A stretch of DNA of 64,000 nt from a bacterium (lineage in GTDB: Bacteria; UBA10199; 2-02-FULL-44-16; JAAZCA01): NCBI GenBank assembly GCA_041648665.1, contig JBAZOP010000003.1, positions 70,038 to 134,037 of the forward strand, given 5' to 3'. Shown here piece after piece: positions 56,451 through 63,720 of the stretch; the stretch's first letter is position 1, and each line of letters begins with the position of its first letter. The position numbers and the translations under genes are program-made. Below the pieces are notes generated by a model that saw only the letters and a program-made list of their open reading frames with translations, made no database searches and was not told the origin of the DNA.

Positions 56451-56985
56451 CGTATCGTCTGAGGCCGTGCATTCGGCAAGAGAAGACGTGAACGATGGCA
56501 AGAAGATCGTCGGAAAGCTCCCGCTCGGGGCTGTGTTCAGTCTGATTGAGAACCACGAGTTCTCCACCGTTATGTTCGAGAAGATGCCCGAGAAGTTCGA
56601 CACCAAAGCGGGCAAGGCGGTCCTTGTGGGCAACCACAACCGTGAGCTTTGCTCCGCGTGCCAGTCGGTCCAGTAGGGAGAGCAATCCTTTACGCTTGAA
56701 GTTGAGCCCACTCCCGATGTCTTTGACAATTTCTGCGTTCGGGAAGCGCTGTCGCATGTAGATGATCTGTCTTGCGAGGTCATCCTTCTGCTTGGGAGAG
56801 GAGACCCGGCAGTAGCAGACAATAGCTGGAGGCAGGCCGTCCTTGACGAAGGAATCGACATCGAGAAGCCGCTGGCCAGCAGCGTTGCGCACGTGTTTGA
56901 TGAGCCCTTCATCGGCGTACTTCCGGATCGTGTTCGGGCACATGCCAAGAATCTGGCAGGCCATCCGCAGTGGAACCAACTTCAT
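56413..56985 (-). CDS. tnpA: IS607 TnpA serine recombinase
   Basis: A 190-residue protein. MerR-like helix-turn-helix (MACQILGMCPNTIRKYADEG, residues 8-27) then the resolvase-type catalytic domain: CYCRVSSPKQKDDLARQI (nucleophile Ser in RVSS), VVAHKDRLARFG and a late SCRMHGLRRY. Full length with all key residues visible. It recombines at GG dinucleotides to move the element. Overlaps tnpB. Confidence 0.9.
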   Translation of the reverse strand: MKLVPLRMACQILGMCPNTIRKYADEGLIKHVRNAAGQRLLDVDSFVKDGLPPAIVCYCRVSSPKQKDDLARQIIYMRQRFPNAEIVKDIGSGLNFKRKGLLSLLDRLARGAKLTVVVAHKDRLARFGVELLGHLLEHNGGELVVLNQTEHSPERELSDDLLAIVHVFSCRMHGLRRYAAQIKEDPDLPH

Positions 56986-56986
56986 G

Positions 56987-56997
56987 GCGTCTGGTAG
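56987..56997. repeat. IS607 subterminal inverted repeat, right copy
   Basis: GCGTCTGGTAG, reverse complement of 55297-55307, immediately upstream of tnpA. Confidence 0.6.
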
Positions 56998-57014
56998 AGA
57001 ACGGTAGCATCTCG

Positions 57015-57698
57015 TTAGCTATTCGTCAACCCCCAGTGGATGTCGGCGAGCATGTACCCCACGGCCCCGAGCACGAAGAAGATGACCGCGACCTGCATCG
57101 CCCCGCTCGCCCCAGCCTGCCGAGGCGCGGACAAGCCGAGGGCGACGAAGGTGTTGGCGGCGCGCACGAAGTTCGCCACGTAGTCGTGCTGGCCGTACAT
57201 GCCCAGGATGCCAGGGCCATCAGCCATGCCGGTGTCGTTGCAGGCGCACGTCTCTGCGGGCTTCCCGCAACCGTTGTACGCCTTCACCGCCGCGAGTACC
57301 GAGCCACCGAAGTTCTTCGTCATCTTCACGATGAGGTTGCCCGCGTCGATGATCTGCTGCTCCGGGTGCTCGTTGTAGAACTGCGGCTCGTGACCGTACA
57401 TCCGGCACGTCATCGGGATGAACTGCATCAGGCCGCACGCGCCAGCGTCGCTGCACACCGTGGGGTTGCCGCCCGATTCGATCTGCATGATGCCCACAAG
57501 CCAGGACGGCGGGATGCCGTTGATCTCGGCAGCGTTCTGGATGGCCGCGCCCCAGCGGCCCCAGACGTTTGTGGCCATCTTCTGAGCGCGCGCGCTTGCG
57601 ATGTCCCAGGAGGGGAACCCCTGGCCTTCGACCTCGATCCGCCCGTCCTCCCACAGCCGGTAGGGGACGCCACAGGGATTGAACCACGCGCTCGGCAT
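57015..57698 (-). CDS. Lytic transglycosylase with C-terminal membrane anchor, tail altered by IS607
   Basis: A 227-residue protein with an SLT-type domain: GIMQIESGGNPT (Glu 74 catalytic), CGLMQFIP (88-95) and VKAYNGCG. It cleaves the glycan strand of peptidoglycan. One C-terminal membrane helix (VAVIFFVLGAVGYMLAD). The last residues (LTNS) come from the IS607 end; the original tail was probably GLTPKILRAVHA. Core enzyme intact. The -10 box TATGAT ends 6 bases before the ATG. Confidence 0.85.
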   Translation of the reverse strand: MPSAWFNPCGVPYRLWEDGRIEVEGQGFPSWDIASARAQKMATNVWGRWGAAIQNAAEINGIPPSWLVGIMQIESGGNPTVCSDAGACGLMQFIPMTCRMYGHEPQFYNEHPEQQIIDAGNLIVKMTKNFGGSVLAAVKAYNGCGKPAETCACNDTGMADGPGILGMYGQHDYVANFVRAANTFVALGLSAPRQAGASGAMQVAVIFFVLGAVGYMLADIHWGLTNS

Positions 57699-57704
57699 GG
57701 CCCC

Positions 57705-57752
57705 ATCATACACGCGGGGCGCTTGTCCGAAAAGCGCCCGAGGCTGTATGCT
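57705..57752. promoter_or_regulatory. Overlapping divergent promoters
   Basis: Minus: extended -10 TGTATGAT (TATGAT 57705-57710), weak -35. Plus: TTGTCC (57723-57728), 18-base spacer, TATGCT (57747-57752, TG one base before), 7 bases before the ATG at 57760. Confidence 0.55.
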
Positions 57753-57759
57753 CTCGTCC

Positions 57760-57951
57760 ATGAAGATCGCCTTCTACGTCGGGTTGTGCGGAGGGTATGG
57801 GGCCATGGAGGCTCGTCAGTACGAGCGTCTACAGACAGAAACCGAAGCGCTCGCCAAAAAGAACCACGAGAAGGACGCATCGGTCCCGCTGTTTCATCCC
57901 GTACCACCGCTGCTCGTGGTAGACACGAAGGATTTTGAAGGTCACGGATGA
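57760..57951 (+). CDS. Small hypothetical protein
   Basis: A 63-residue protein starting MKIAFYVGLCGGYGAMEARQ, followed by a charged helix and a PVPPLLVVDTKDFEG tail. Likely leaderless. Its stop overlaps the SGNH gene start by ATGA. Function unknown. Confidence 0.65.
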   Translation: MKIAFYVGLCGGYGAMEARQYERLQTETEALAKKNHEKDASVPLFHPVPPLLVVDTKDFEGHG

Positions 57952-58679
57952 AAGATTCGACGCCCCTCATCCTGGGAGGCCTGCTGCTCGTTGCGGGCAT
58001 CGGCATCGCCAAGAGTCTAAGCGCCCGGTGCGTTCCGAACATCAAGGCGGGCTCGCGCGTCTTTCTGGTCGGCGACAGCCTTGCCGTGGGGCTCGGCCCC
58101 TACGTGAAGAAGCTCTGCACCAGCGTCGGAGCAGACTTCGATGCGGCGTCCCAGATCAGCACGACGACCGGCTTCTGGGTGGGCAACGCGGAGTTCAAAG
58201 CGCAGATCGCAGCGTTTCAGCCGACCATCGTCCTGGTCTCGCTGGGCACGAACGACACGGCGGGAAACACCCAGGCCCCGCAGCTCTCCGCCAACATCGC
58301 CGCCATGATCGACATCATCCGGGCGACCGGAGCGATCGTCTACTGGATCCTTCCCCCGACGCTGCCCTTCGCAGACAGGTTCTCGGCGCTCGTGAGGCAG
58401 ACCGGGGTGCCGGTGTTCGAGTCGAGCAGGTTCGCCATCCCGCGGGGGCCCGACAACCTGCACCCCACCGGGCTGGGCTACGCATCGTGGGCGGGCGTCA
58501 TTTGGCAGACCGCAACGTGCAGCAAGGAGCCACCCGCAGTCTCCCTGTCCGGGCTCGGCAGGCTGCGCTTCCTGCCCCTCAACGGTGTGAGGCCGCGGGC
58601 GAGCGGCGTGATGAGCCGTGTTGCCCCTGCGCGCCCAGTCAGACGGCGCAAGCCGACCATCACGTTCAGACGGACTTGA
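57948..58679 (+). CDS. SGNH/GDSL hydrolase with N-terminal membrane anchor
   Basis: A 243-residue protein. FLVGDSLAVGLG (Ser 44), VLVSLGTNDT (Asn 102) and PDNLHPTGLGY (Asp 169, His 172) give the SGNH catalytic set with Gly in block II-like position. An N-terminal hydrophobic helix (LILGGLLLVAGIGIA) anchors it; the C-terminal tail is basic (RRRKPTITFRR). Probably an esterase acting on cell-wall or surface-sugar acyl groups. Neighbour of transglycosylases. Confidence 0.85.
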   Translation: MKDSTPLILGGLLLVAGIGIAKSLSARCVPNIKAGSRVFLVGDSLAVGLGPYVKKLCTSVGADFDAASQISTTTGFWVGNAEFKAQIAAFQPTIVLVSLGTNDTAGNTQAPQLSANIAAMIDIIRATGAIVYWILPPTLPFADRFSALVRQTGVPVFESSRFAIPRGPDNLHPTGLGYASWAGVIWQTATCSKEPPAVSLSGLGRLRFLPLNGVRPRASGVMSRVAPARPVRRRKPTITFRRT

Positions 58680-58691
58680 GAGGACATGCTC

Positions 58692-60353
58692 ATGCGCGCA
58701 CGTAGACCGTTTGGCATCTTCAACAACGTGCCCGAGCCATTGCGCGGGCTCGGGGAGGAAGACAAGGGCGACGAGTCTGGGTGCGAGTCGCTGATCCTTG
58801 CGGGGAAAACGAAAGAGTACGAGCAGTGCGAGGAATCATACTGGGGGAGCAGCGCGGGTGACTGTCACCAGTTTCAGAAGCGCATGAGAGAAGGGGGCGA
58901 GATCAACGACGATTGGTGTAGGAGCAAAGGAGGCACCGATCCCGAGCCCTGCGTCGAGCTGGCGCACTCCTGCATTTCCACCGTGGTTTGCCAAGTCTTC
59001 AACTACATGTACGGCGGGGGCGCGTTCACAAAGCAATGCGGCCAGTACGGCGAGCCCGTGGGGGATGTGATCTGGTACCTGTCCGGTTTTCAGTTCGCCT
59101 CCGGTCTGCTTGGCCCCATTTCGGAAGCAATCAAGTGCATCGGTGCCAACTCAGGATCCTGCTGGACCAACATAGAGACCCTCTATTCCCAGTATGCGAA
59201 GGGCGTCGGGAAACTCCTCGCCGACATCACCAAACTCTGGGACACCCAAAGGGCCGAGGCGGGGCTGCCCTGGTCTGCGGTCTGCATCGACGCCCCATTC
59301 CTGAGTATCGCCGCGATGATCGCAAGGGGAGATGTCCCCGCTACCCTGAACGCGCCGTCGAGGGCAAAGCTCCTCAGTGCGTTGAAAGCCTCCCAGGGCT
59401 ACGCGCCCAAGGGCTGGGCGGTCACGGAGGGCTACGCGCCCAAGGGCTTCACGATGGCGTGCGTCAAGGACGGGGGATGCGAGTGCCCACCGAAAACCTT
59501 CGGCCTGGAGGAAGCCTTCGTCGAGCTTTCCCTGTGGACTGACCCAAACGGGTTTCAGAAGACCATTTCGACAAACAGGCTGGTGTTCCTCAACAAGAGC
59601 AGCTGGGTGCAGGCGTTCTCACGAGGGATAGCCTCCAGCGTCCAGCTTGTGGATCCTGAGATCGCGAAAACGTTGAAGCCTGTTTCTGTGATGTCGCTTA
59701 CGAGAAAGTTCATCGCGGGTCCGGTGGGCCTGTCGGGCGAAGACATGTCCGGGTACTCGCCCCCTATGCTCCCGGAGGGATCCAAGCCTCTCAAGCTGTT
59801 CTTGACGTACGACCTGTTCAAGCTGAACTACGAGAACAGCTCCGACAACTGCGCCTTCAACCTGTACATCGACCAGAAAGGTGGGCCGGAAGCGTGCAAG
59901 AGCATCGCGGCCTCCAACGATTCCAGGGTCTGCGCAGGCGTTGCGCAAGAGCTTCTTAGTCAGAGGCTGGAGGCTTTGCGCCGGGTGCTCCCACTCGTCA
60001 TTGGCGCGATGACGGCGCACAACGCGCACTATGCCATGCGGTGGCAGCAGTCCAAGGGAACCATCCCTTTCCCTGCCCAGGGCGCTCCCGCCAAGAAGAT
60101 GTTGTCCGTGAGGGCACTGAAGCTCGACCTCGTACCGGCTGCTCCCAAGGCCAAGGTCTCCATTGCGCCGAAAAACAGGTTCTCCATCGTCCAGCCGTTG
60201 AAGCCGGGTGTGGATCTACCGGGCAGAGCAGGGTCCGTCACAAGATGGGTGCTCATCGCGGCGATCGCGGCCCTTGTCGGTGTGGGGATCTGGGCCGGGA
60301 CGAAAAAAAGGCGAGCAGCCCCGAACCGCCGCCGCAGAATCCGCCGATACTGA
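58692..60353 (+). CDS. Large protein with C-terminal membrane anchor and Arg-rich tail
   Basis: A 553-residue protein, the longest plus-strand gene. Cys-rich first third (CEESYWGSSAGDCHQF, WCRSKGGTDPEPC), a short internal duplication (GYAPKGWAVTE, GYAPKGFTM), later mixed domains, then one membrane helix (LIAAIAALVGVGIWAG) and tail RRAAPNRRRRIRRY. The tail recalls the protein at 26.4 kb. No family recognised. A virion or envelope role is plausible. I use the second ATG, eight bases after AGAGG. Confidence 0.65.
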   Translation: MRARRPFGIFNNVPEPLRGLGEEDKGDESGCESLILAGKTKEYEQCEESYWGSSAGDCHQFQKRMREGGEINDDWCRSKGGTDPEPCVELAHSCISTVVCQVFNYMYGGGAFTKQCGQYGEPVGDVIWYLSGFQFASGLLGPISEAIKCIGANSGSCWTNIETLYSQYAKGVGKLLADITKLWDTQRAEAGLPWSAVCIDAPFLSIAAMIARGDVPATLNAPSRAKLLSALKASQGYAPKGWAVTEGYAPKGFTMACVKDGGCECPPKTFGLEEAFVELSLWTDPNGFQKTISTNRLVFLNKSSWVQAFSRGIASSVQLVDPEIAKTLKPVSVMSLTRKFIAGPVGLSGEDMSGYSPPMLPEGSKPLKLFLTYDLFKLNYENSSDNCAFNLYIDQKGGPEACKSIAASNDSRVCAGVAQELLSQRLEALRRVLPLVIGAMTAHNAHYAMRWQQSKGTIPFPAQGAPAKKMLSVRALKLDLVPAAPKAKVSIAPKNRFSIVQPLKPGVDLPGRAGSVTRWVLIAAIAALVGVGIWAGTKKRRAAPNRRRRIRRY

Positions 60354-60411
60354 AACAAGTTGGAGGAACGGGACAGCTCGTGATACGCATGGTGTCGAAG
60401 GAGCGACAACC

Positions 60412-61146
60412 ATGCAATTTGTCGAGATTTTGTTCGGTATCATCCTGATGTTCGCCGCTACCCGAGGGAAATTGCCTGAAGATCAGGTGCGACTTCACCA
60501 AGTGGCCTTTGATCAGTGGGAAGCCGTCGATGCAGCGCCCCAAACCCCTGTCCGCGGAGAAGCGGGCCGCGAAGCATCAGCGCTGGCCCTGGCAGCCGTC
60601 TCGGGGCACGAGAGCGGGTTCTGGTCCAAGGTCCAGGACTGCTCGGCCTGCTTCGTCGGTAGCCAGTATTGTGATCGCGGAATGAGTATTTCACTTTTTC
60701 AGTTGCGCACCGGGAGCGGGGCGTTCGGCGACTACACGCGCGAGCAGCTCTGTGAAAGCAATGCGCTGGCGACGGAGCGCGCGCTCGTGCTGCTCAACCG
60801 GCATCGGCGGGCGCACACGACCCTGGCGCTGTTCAAGGGCTACGCACGCGGGGGTCGCAGCGGAGCCGCCGAGGAGATGGACGCGATGTACGCGACGGCG
60901 CTGCGCAAGGCGGGCATCGTCGTCACCTACGGCACGACGGTCGATGCCGAAGGCAAGGAGCACAGGGGGCTCAAGGCTGCTTGGCTCCCTGGCCGGAAGC
61001 CGGTGCCGGGTGAACCAGAAGCTGCCATGCCCACGTTGCCCAGACTCGACATCCGTCTGCCCGATCCCCTGCGTATTGGGGCCTGGAACAGTGAAGCTGG
61101 TCGTCCCACATACCAACTTCGATTTCTCGCGCATCCAGGTACCTAA
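60412..61146 (+). CDS. SLT-type lytic transglycosylase
   Basis: A 244-residue protein. An N-terminal membrane helix (FVEILFGIILMFAA) leads to AAVSGHESGFWSK (Glu 67, catalytic) and CDRGMSISLFQLRTG, the lysozyme-like ESG...GxSxGLxQ pattern. Cleaves peptidoglycan glycan strands. An AAGGAGCGAC site precedes the ATG. The last 58 codons overlap the opposite SGNH gene. Confidence 0.75.
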   Translation: MQFVEILFGIILMFAATRGKLPEDQVRLHQVAFDQWEAVDAAPQTPVRGEAGREASALALAAVSGHESGFWSKVQDCSACFVGSQYCDRGMSISLFQLRTGSGAFGDYTREQLCESNALATERALVLLNRHRRAHTTLALFKGYARGGRSGAAEEMDAMYATALRKAGIVVTYGTTVDAEGKEHRGLKAAWLPGRKPVPGEPEAAMPTLPRLDIRLPDPLRIGAWNSEAGRPTYQLRFLAHPGT

Positions 61147-61576
61147 ACCCCGTCCTGCTCACCATTTGCACAAACGCTTCCAGCCCCTTGGCCGCTCGCC
61201 TGAGCTTCGGAGGCCCAAGCCAGACGACCTCACGAGCCCCGAGCCCATCCAGCCGCTTCGACACGCGGGCCAGGAACGGCCCCTCGTTGCGGACAACGGA
61301 CGGCCCCATATACGCATCGTTCGAGCCCAGACTGACCAGCACAGCGGTGGGACGGAACTGCGCGGCCATGGCCCACAGCGGGCCGTCAGAAGCCCAGGAA
61401 ATGACGCTGGAGCCAGGAGCGACGACCGCTTTGAACGTGACGCCGTCACGCGTGGCGAGAACAGGAAACTCGTGCGAGAGCAGGAACGCTTGGGAGTCCC
61501 CGATGAGGAGCACACGATCGCCTGCCGTGAGGGACATGAGCCCAATGGTAAACCCGAGTGTCCAGAATCCCGTCAC
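60971..61576 (-). CDS. Second SGNH hydrolase
   Basis: A 201-residue protein from a GTG in GTGA. RVLLIGDSQAFLL (Ser 28), AVLVSLGSNDAYM (Asn 87) and WDDQLHCSRPQYA (Asp 159, His 162) mark an SGNH hydrolase. Its 3' end overlaps the transglycosylase gene by 176 bases in antisense. Similar in design to the plus-strand hydrolase at 57.9 kb but clearly diverged. Substrate unknown. Confidence 0.8.
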   Translation of the reverse strand: MTGFWTLGFTIGLMSLTAGDRVLLIGDSQAFLLSHEFPVLATRDGVTFKAVVAPGSSVISWASDGPLWAMAAQFRPTAVLVSLGSNDAYMGPSVVRNEGPFLARVSKRLDGLGAREVVWLGPPKLRRAAKGLEAFVQMVSRTGFRYLDAREIEVGMWDDQLHCSRPQYAGDRADGCRVWATWAWQLLVHPAPASGQGAKQP

Positions 61577-62073
61577 GTGCAGCCCTGCTTGATGTAGCGG
61601 ACGAGCTGGTCCATCGTCCTGAGCGCGGATCGCTGACAGACGTAGAAGTTCTCGTCGATGTTGCGTACCCGATCGTGTTTGGCCACGATCCGGAAAAACG
61701 TCTTGGTTTGACTGTTGATCGCGAGCATCGCTCCGGTGATCTGGCTGACGAACACGTAGGCGACCGGCGGGGGCTTCTTCGCATCGTAGCCCGCAACGGT
61801 GTCTACAAAGGGTTCGTCGTAGGGGAAGTCGGCAGCGCAGGTGAACCGCTCCCCGCGGCTCTTGATCTCGATGACGTGCCCATCAACGATCAGGTCGGTA
61901 TCGGACTTCGTCCACCGGCTCGCTTCCGATACGTCCTGCCGCACCGTTAGGTTGGGGATCTCGACGGCGAGCCCCGAGCACCGGAAGAAGACGGCGGGCA
62001 GGTGCTGCCACGCGTAGCCCTTCTTCAGCTGATCGAAGAACAGCGCGTCGTTCGAGAACCAGTCCTCGCTCAC
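61573..62073 (-). CDS. PD-(D/E)XK-like nuclease
   Basis: A 166-residue protein. DTDLIVDGHVIEIKSRGERF: Asp 60, Glu 69 and Lys 71 fit the PD-(D/E)XK core, followed by DFPYDEPFVDTVAGYD and AYVFVSQITGA, an order I remember from an unnamed phage family. Probable DNA or structure-specific nuclease. ATGA overlaps on both sides. Confidence 0.75.
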   Translation of the reverse strand: MSEDWFSNDALFFDQLKKGYAWQHLPAVFFRCSGLAVEIPNLTVRQDVSEASRWTKSDTDLIVDGHVIEIKSRGERFTCAADFPYDEPFVDTVAGYDAKKPPPVAYVFVSQITGAMLAINSQTKTFFRIVAKHDRVRNIDENFYVCQRSALRTMDQLVRYIKQGCT

Positions 62074-62522
62074 AACGAGCCTTCGCGCACACGTCGGAGC
62101 GTGTCCCCGATCTGTTGCTGCAAAGCGATCGATTCTACCCGGAGCGCTTCATACTTCGCCATGAGAACGCCGAGATCGGACGGCGCGTCCGTCTGGTCGT
62201 TGTTGTACCGGCATGTCGAATCAGGCTCTGATCGGAACCACTTCTGGACGGCCTCCATCCATTCACCGCGGCACCCCTTGCACACGCGCATCGAGAACAG
62301 GCCATACGTCGTCGCCTGTTCCTCCCACTTGTACGGAGGAGCCTCGAACTCCGCACAGCCGAACTTCGGGTCGTCACCGCAGGACTTCACGACGACGCCA
62401 TGCAGCCCGATCGGCATCAGAGGGATGCCAAGCTCGCGCATATCGTAGAAGCACGCCATGCACAACGTGCGCCTGTCCGTGCCGATGCTCCCGCAGCGTT
62501 CGCACTTCTCGCCTTCGCTCAC
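62070..62522 (-). CDS. Phage zinc-finger protein (CERCGSIGTDRRTLCMACFYDM)
   Basis: A 150-residue protein from a GTG in GTGA. CERCG, LCMACFYDMREL, CGDD and VCKGCRGEW give two zinc sites; the first matches an unnamed phage family (CExCGxxxTDxRxLCMxCFYDM). A C-terminal coiled coil follows (LMAKYEALRVESIALQQQIG). Function unknown. Confidence 0.7.
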   Translation of the reverse strand: MSEGEKCERCGSIGTDRRTLCMACFYDMRELGIPLMPIGLHGVVVKSCGDDPKFGCAEFEAPPYKWEEQATTYGLFSMRVCKGCRGEWMEAVQKWFRSEPDSTCRYNNDQTDAPSDLGVLMAKYEALRVESIALQQQIGDTLRRVREGSL

Positions 62523-62932
62523 GGCTTTTCTCCTTCTGGCACCTTGTGCGCCTGAACCTTGCACGACGTGAACCACTGCGGCCTGAGATTGTACTTGTCG
62601 AGCCACGTGTTCCAGGTGGCTTCGAGCATCGCGTCGAGATCCTCCATCTCCCCGCGCGGAACATCGTCGAGCCACGTCTCTACCCAGTCGGCTCCGAGTG
62701 TGTCGTCGCAGGCGCGCTCTTGTGCATCCTCGATCACGCGGTCCGCAACGGGTGGATACGTTTCGGTCGTGTAGTCAGCCTCGCACGTCCAGAAGTTGTC
62801 GCCGGGCTCCAGATCGAACTCCGCGACGGCTGCGGCCATGGCCTCCTCGCGCGTGTCGAACGGGCCGCACGAAAACGACTCCTCGCTGTCGCTGGCCCAA
62901 AACGAAGGTTTCGATTCTGTCTTGTCTGCCAT
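62519..62932 (-). CDS. Acidic protein, paralogue of the 45.6-46.0 kb gene
   Basis: A 137-residue acidic protein starting MADKTESKPSFWASDSEESF. FDTREEAMAAAVAEFDL, CEAD, a WVETWLDDV and EMEDLDAMLEATWNTWL mirror the gene at 45575-45958. Function unknown. Confidence 0.65.
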   Translation of the reverse strand: MADKTESKPSFWASDSEESFSCGPFDTREEAMAAAVAEFDLEPGDNFWTCEADYTTETYPPVADRVIEDAQERACDDTLGADWVETWLDDVPRGEMEDLDAMLEATWNTWLDKYNLRPQWFTSCKVQAHKVPEGEKP

Positions 62933-62935
62933 TGC

Positions 62936-63388
62936 TCAATACTCCGTAGTGCAAAGGTATCCGCGTCCATCCGACTGGCACCACTCCGCACACGTCTTGC
63001 GCGGGTGGCCGACTGGGCAGTCATCGTAGTGGCCGTTCGGACCTGGGGCGTCCTTCGGTTGCGGCATCGGCGGCAAGTCCTTCAGCCTCGCTCCTACCTT
63101 CGCCATGAAGCCAACGTAGTTCGTCGCCGCTGTGTTGTAAGCGTCCGCAACGGCTTGGTGCGCCTTGGCCCTGGCCCCGCAGCCGCAGTCAGTTGTCGGT
63201 GTCGTGTCGTCGAGCCAGATGGCCAGCATCGAGTCGTCGGGTAGCATCTCCCACTCGCTATCGGGATAGTCTTCGCGATTTTCTCCCGTCGTATTACACC
63301 AGACAGCCCACGCGTCGTCGATGTCGGCGGCAACGACCCACTCGTAATCGTTGGTGAAGACGTGAAGTCCGTCACTCGGCGGGGTCAT
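62936..63388 (-). CDS. Hypothetical protein
   Basis: A 150-residue protein, MTPPSDGLHVFTNDYEWVVA to GYLCTTEY. The N-terminal VVAADIDDAWAVWCNTTGEN resembles the small beta-alpha unit of its neighbour; late cysteines (DCGCGARAK, DCPVGH, CAEWC) suggest metal binding. ATGA overlap. Function unknown. Confidence 0.65.
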   Translation of the reverse strand: MTPPSDGLHVFTNDYEWVVAADIDDAWAVWCNTTGENREDYPDSEWEMLPDDSMLAIWLDDTTPTTDCGCGARAKAHQAVADAYNTAATNYVGFMAKVGARLKDLPPMPQPKDAPGPNGHYDDCPVGHPRKTCAEWCQSDGRGYLCTTEY

Positions 63389-63720
63389 GGCACTACTCGC
63401 TTTCGTTCTGCGATCGTCGCACCCGTCTCGTCCTCCACGCACATCGACACGCGCCCGCTCTTGTACACCGTCACCCACAGAACGAACGGCCCGACACGCA
63501 TCCACCACGTTCGCGTGGTCATCTGCTCGATGTGCAGCCAGTGATCGATCACAAGTTCGTCGAAGCACAGGTCGCTCCGTTCCTCGATCGCGAAGTCTTC
63601 GGCGCGCGAATGGGCAAGGATGCGCCAATGGTGCCCGGGGCGCGCGGCCATGGTGCGGTTGTGGGCGGCAACGCGCTTGTTCCACGATGACAGACTCTCG
63701 CCCGCACGACGCGCTTTCAT
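63385..63720 (-). CDS. Hypothetical protein
   Basis: A 111-residue protein, MKARRAGESLSSWNKRVAAH to AERKRVVP, basic at both ends, with WWMRVGPFVLWVTVYKSGRV in the middle. ATGA overlap with the right-edge gene fixes the start. Function unknown. Confidence 0.65.
   Translation of the reverse strand: MKARRAGESLSSWNKRVAAHNRTMAARPGHHWRILAHSRAEDFAIEERSDLCFDELVIDHWLHIEQMTTRTWWMRVGPFVLWVTVYKSGRVSMCVEDETGATIAERKRVVP

Larger units (their letters stand above)
55285..57030 (-). mobile_element. IS607-family insertion sequence
   Basis: About 1.75 kb with serine-recombinase tnpA and tnpB. Both ends lie in G-runs (57030-57034 and 55282-55284); IS607 uses a GG crossover. Joining CACTGGGG (left) to GCTCACC (right) restores CAC TGG GGG CTC ACC, an open frame HWGLTPKILRAVHA that ends exactly at the GTGA of the next gene. 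Borders are ambiguous by a few G residues. Confidence 0.85.
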
